From: Undaria pinnatifida
Lineage: Eukaryota > Sar > Phaeophyceae > Laminariales > Alariaceae
Reading direction: 5' to 3'
Assembly (NCBI GenBank): GCA_012845835.1
Contig: JABAKD010000026.1
Location: 12,847,611-12,911,610 of the forward strand
Length of the DNA: 64,000 bases
The notes under the pieces were generated by a model, which worked only from the letters and a program-made list of their open reading frames with translations, did no database searches and was not told the origin of the DNA. Position 1 is the stretch's first letter. Each line of letters starts with the position of its first letter. Shown piece by piece: positions 63,588-64,000 of the stretch. The position numbers and the translations under genes were made by a program.

Positions 63588-64000
63588 ATTGGTTGTCTTT
63601 TCTCTTGTCGGGAGAAGTTCCGCTTCCCCCGCCCCCTCCCCCCCCCCACCTACTACTTTCGCTTTGTTTTTTGTTTGAGGTGTGATACTTGATCTGGGCC
63701 CCCCTTGTAAGGCCTCTTGCTTAGCATAGGGGCTACTACAGGAGACGTCGGCAACGTTACTTCTCGCCCGCCTGTACATTACATCCGAAATTATCCTCGA
63801 GCTATCGATACTGCTTTCCTCATAAACATAGTGTGGGATAGGAAACTAAAATGTTACATCACCCCCGTCGGTCGGCTTTTCCCACCCTTCCCAGAATTGT
63901 GTTTGGTTTCGCGCCGCGGAGTTCCAATTAGTTCCGTCGCTTCCCGCGTCTTGTGTCTGTTACCCTTCCCCTGGTTGTACGTTTTATGTAACACGTGAAT
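63588..64000. other. Downstream flank; nothing recognised
   Basis: Follows the stop of the cytochrome b5 gene. Contains a C-rich stretch (63626-63648) and short open frames without domains. Probably 3' UTR plus intergenic sequence. Confidence 0.4.

Overview
This is a repeat-rich eukaryotic nuclear segment holding three spliced protein genes and one small gene-like ORF inside a DNA transposon. All introns I could place are GT-AG, and 23 of the 24 splice junctions were assigned by matching reading phase on both sides (the start of the first intron's upstream exon lies outside the window). The many introns (0.1-7.3 kb), the Gly/Gln/Ser-rich insertions in conserved proteins, the moderate-to-high GC and the dense small transposons would fit a brown alga or a related stramenopile. 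That placement is an inference; no ribosomal or organelle marker is present to prove it.

Layout. 758-27549 (+): the last 16 exons of a BEACH-WD40 protein of the FAN/NSMAF type. It runs from inside the BEACH domain to the stop codon, with a complete seven-blade WD40 propeller; the 5' part lies to the left of the window. 27550-42049: about 14.5 kb between two convergent genes, filled with small TIR transposons, degenerate tandem repeats and a ~0.9 kb TGTC microsatellite. It includes a 1,132-bp TIR element with a 6-bp target duplication that carries a small ORF and sits inside another MITE. 42050-52847 (-): a seven-exon gene for a ~1,207-residue protein with two Tudor-like modules near the N-terminus and coiled coils near the C-terminus. 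53394-63587 (+): a four-exon gene for a 197-residue cytochrome b5 protein resembling the N-terminal part of Ncb5or/CYB5R4 and fungal Irc21. The last two genes are divergent, with 546 bp between their start codons. 63588-64000: nothing recognised.

The three genes do not form an obvious pathway: membrane traffic/signalling scaffold, putative methyl-residue reader, and haem redox protein. What dominates the window is repeat biology. There are at least five families of short TIR elements (here A, B, C, E and a GGGTC hairpin family), a 937-bp foldback element, a 1.8-kb GC-rich minisatellite within one intron, and several simple repeats whose frames stay open directly into real exons. No tRNA, rRNA or CRISPR array was seen. 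Exon boundaries come from reading alone and have not been checked against transcripts.
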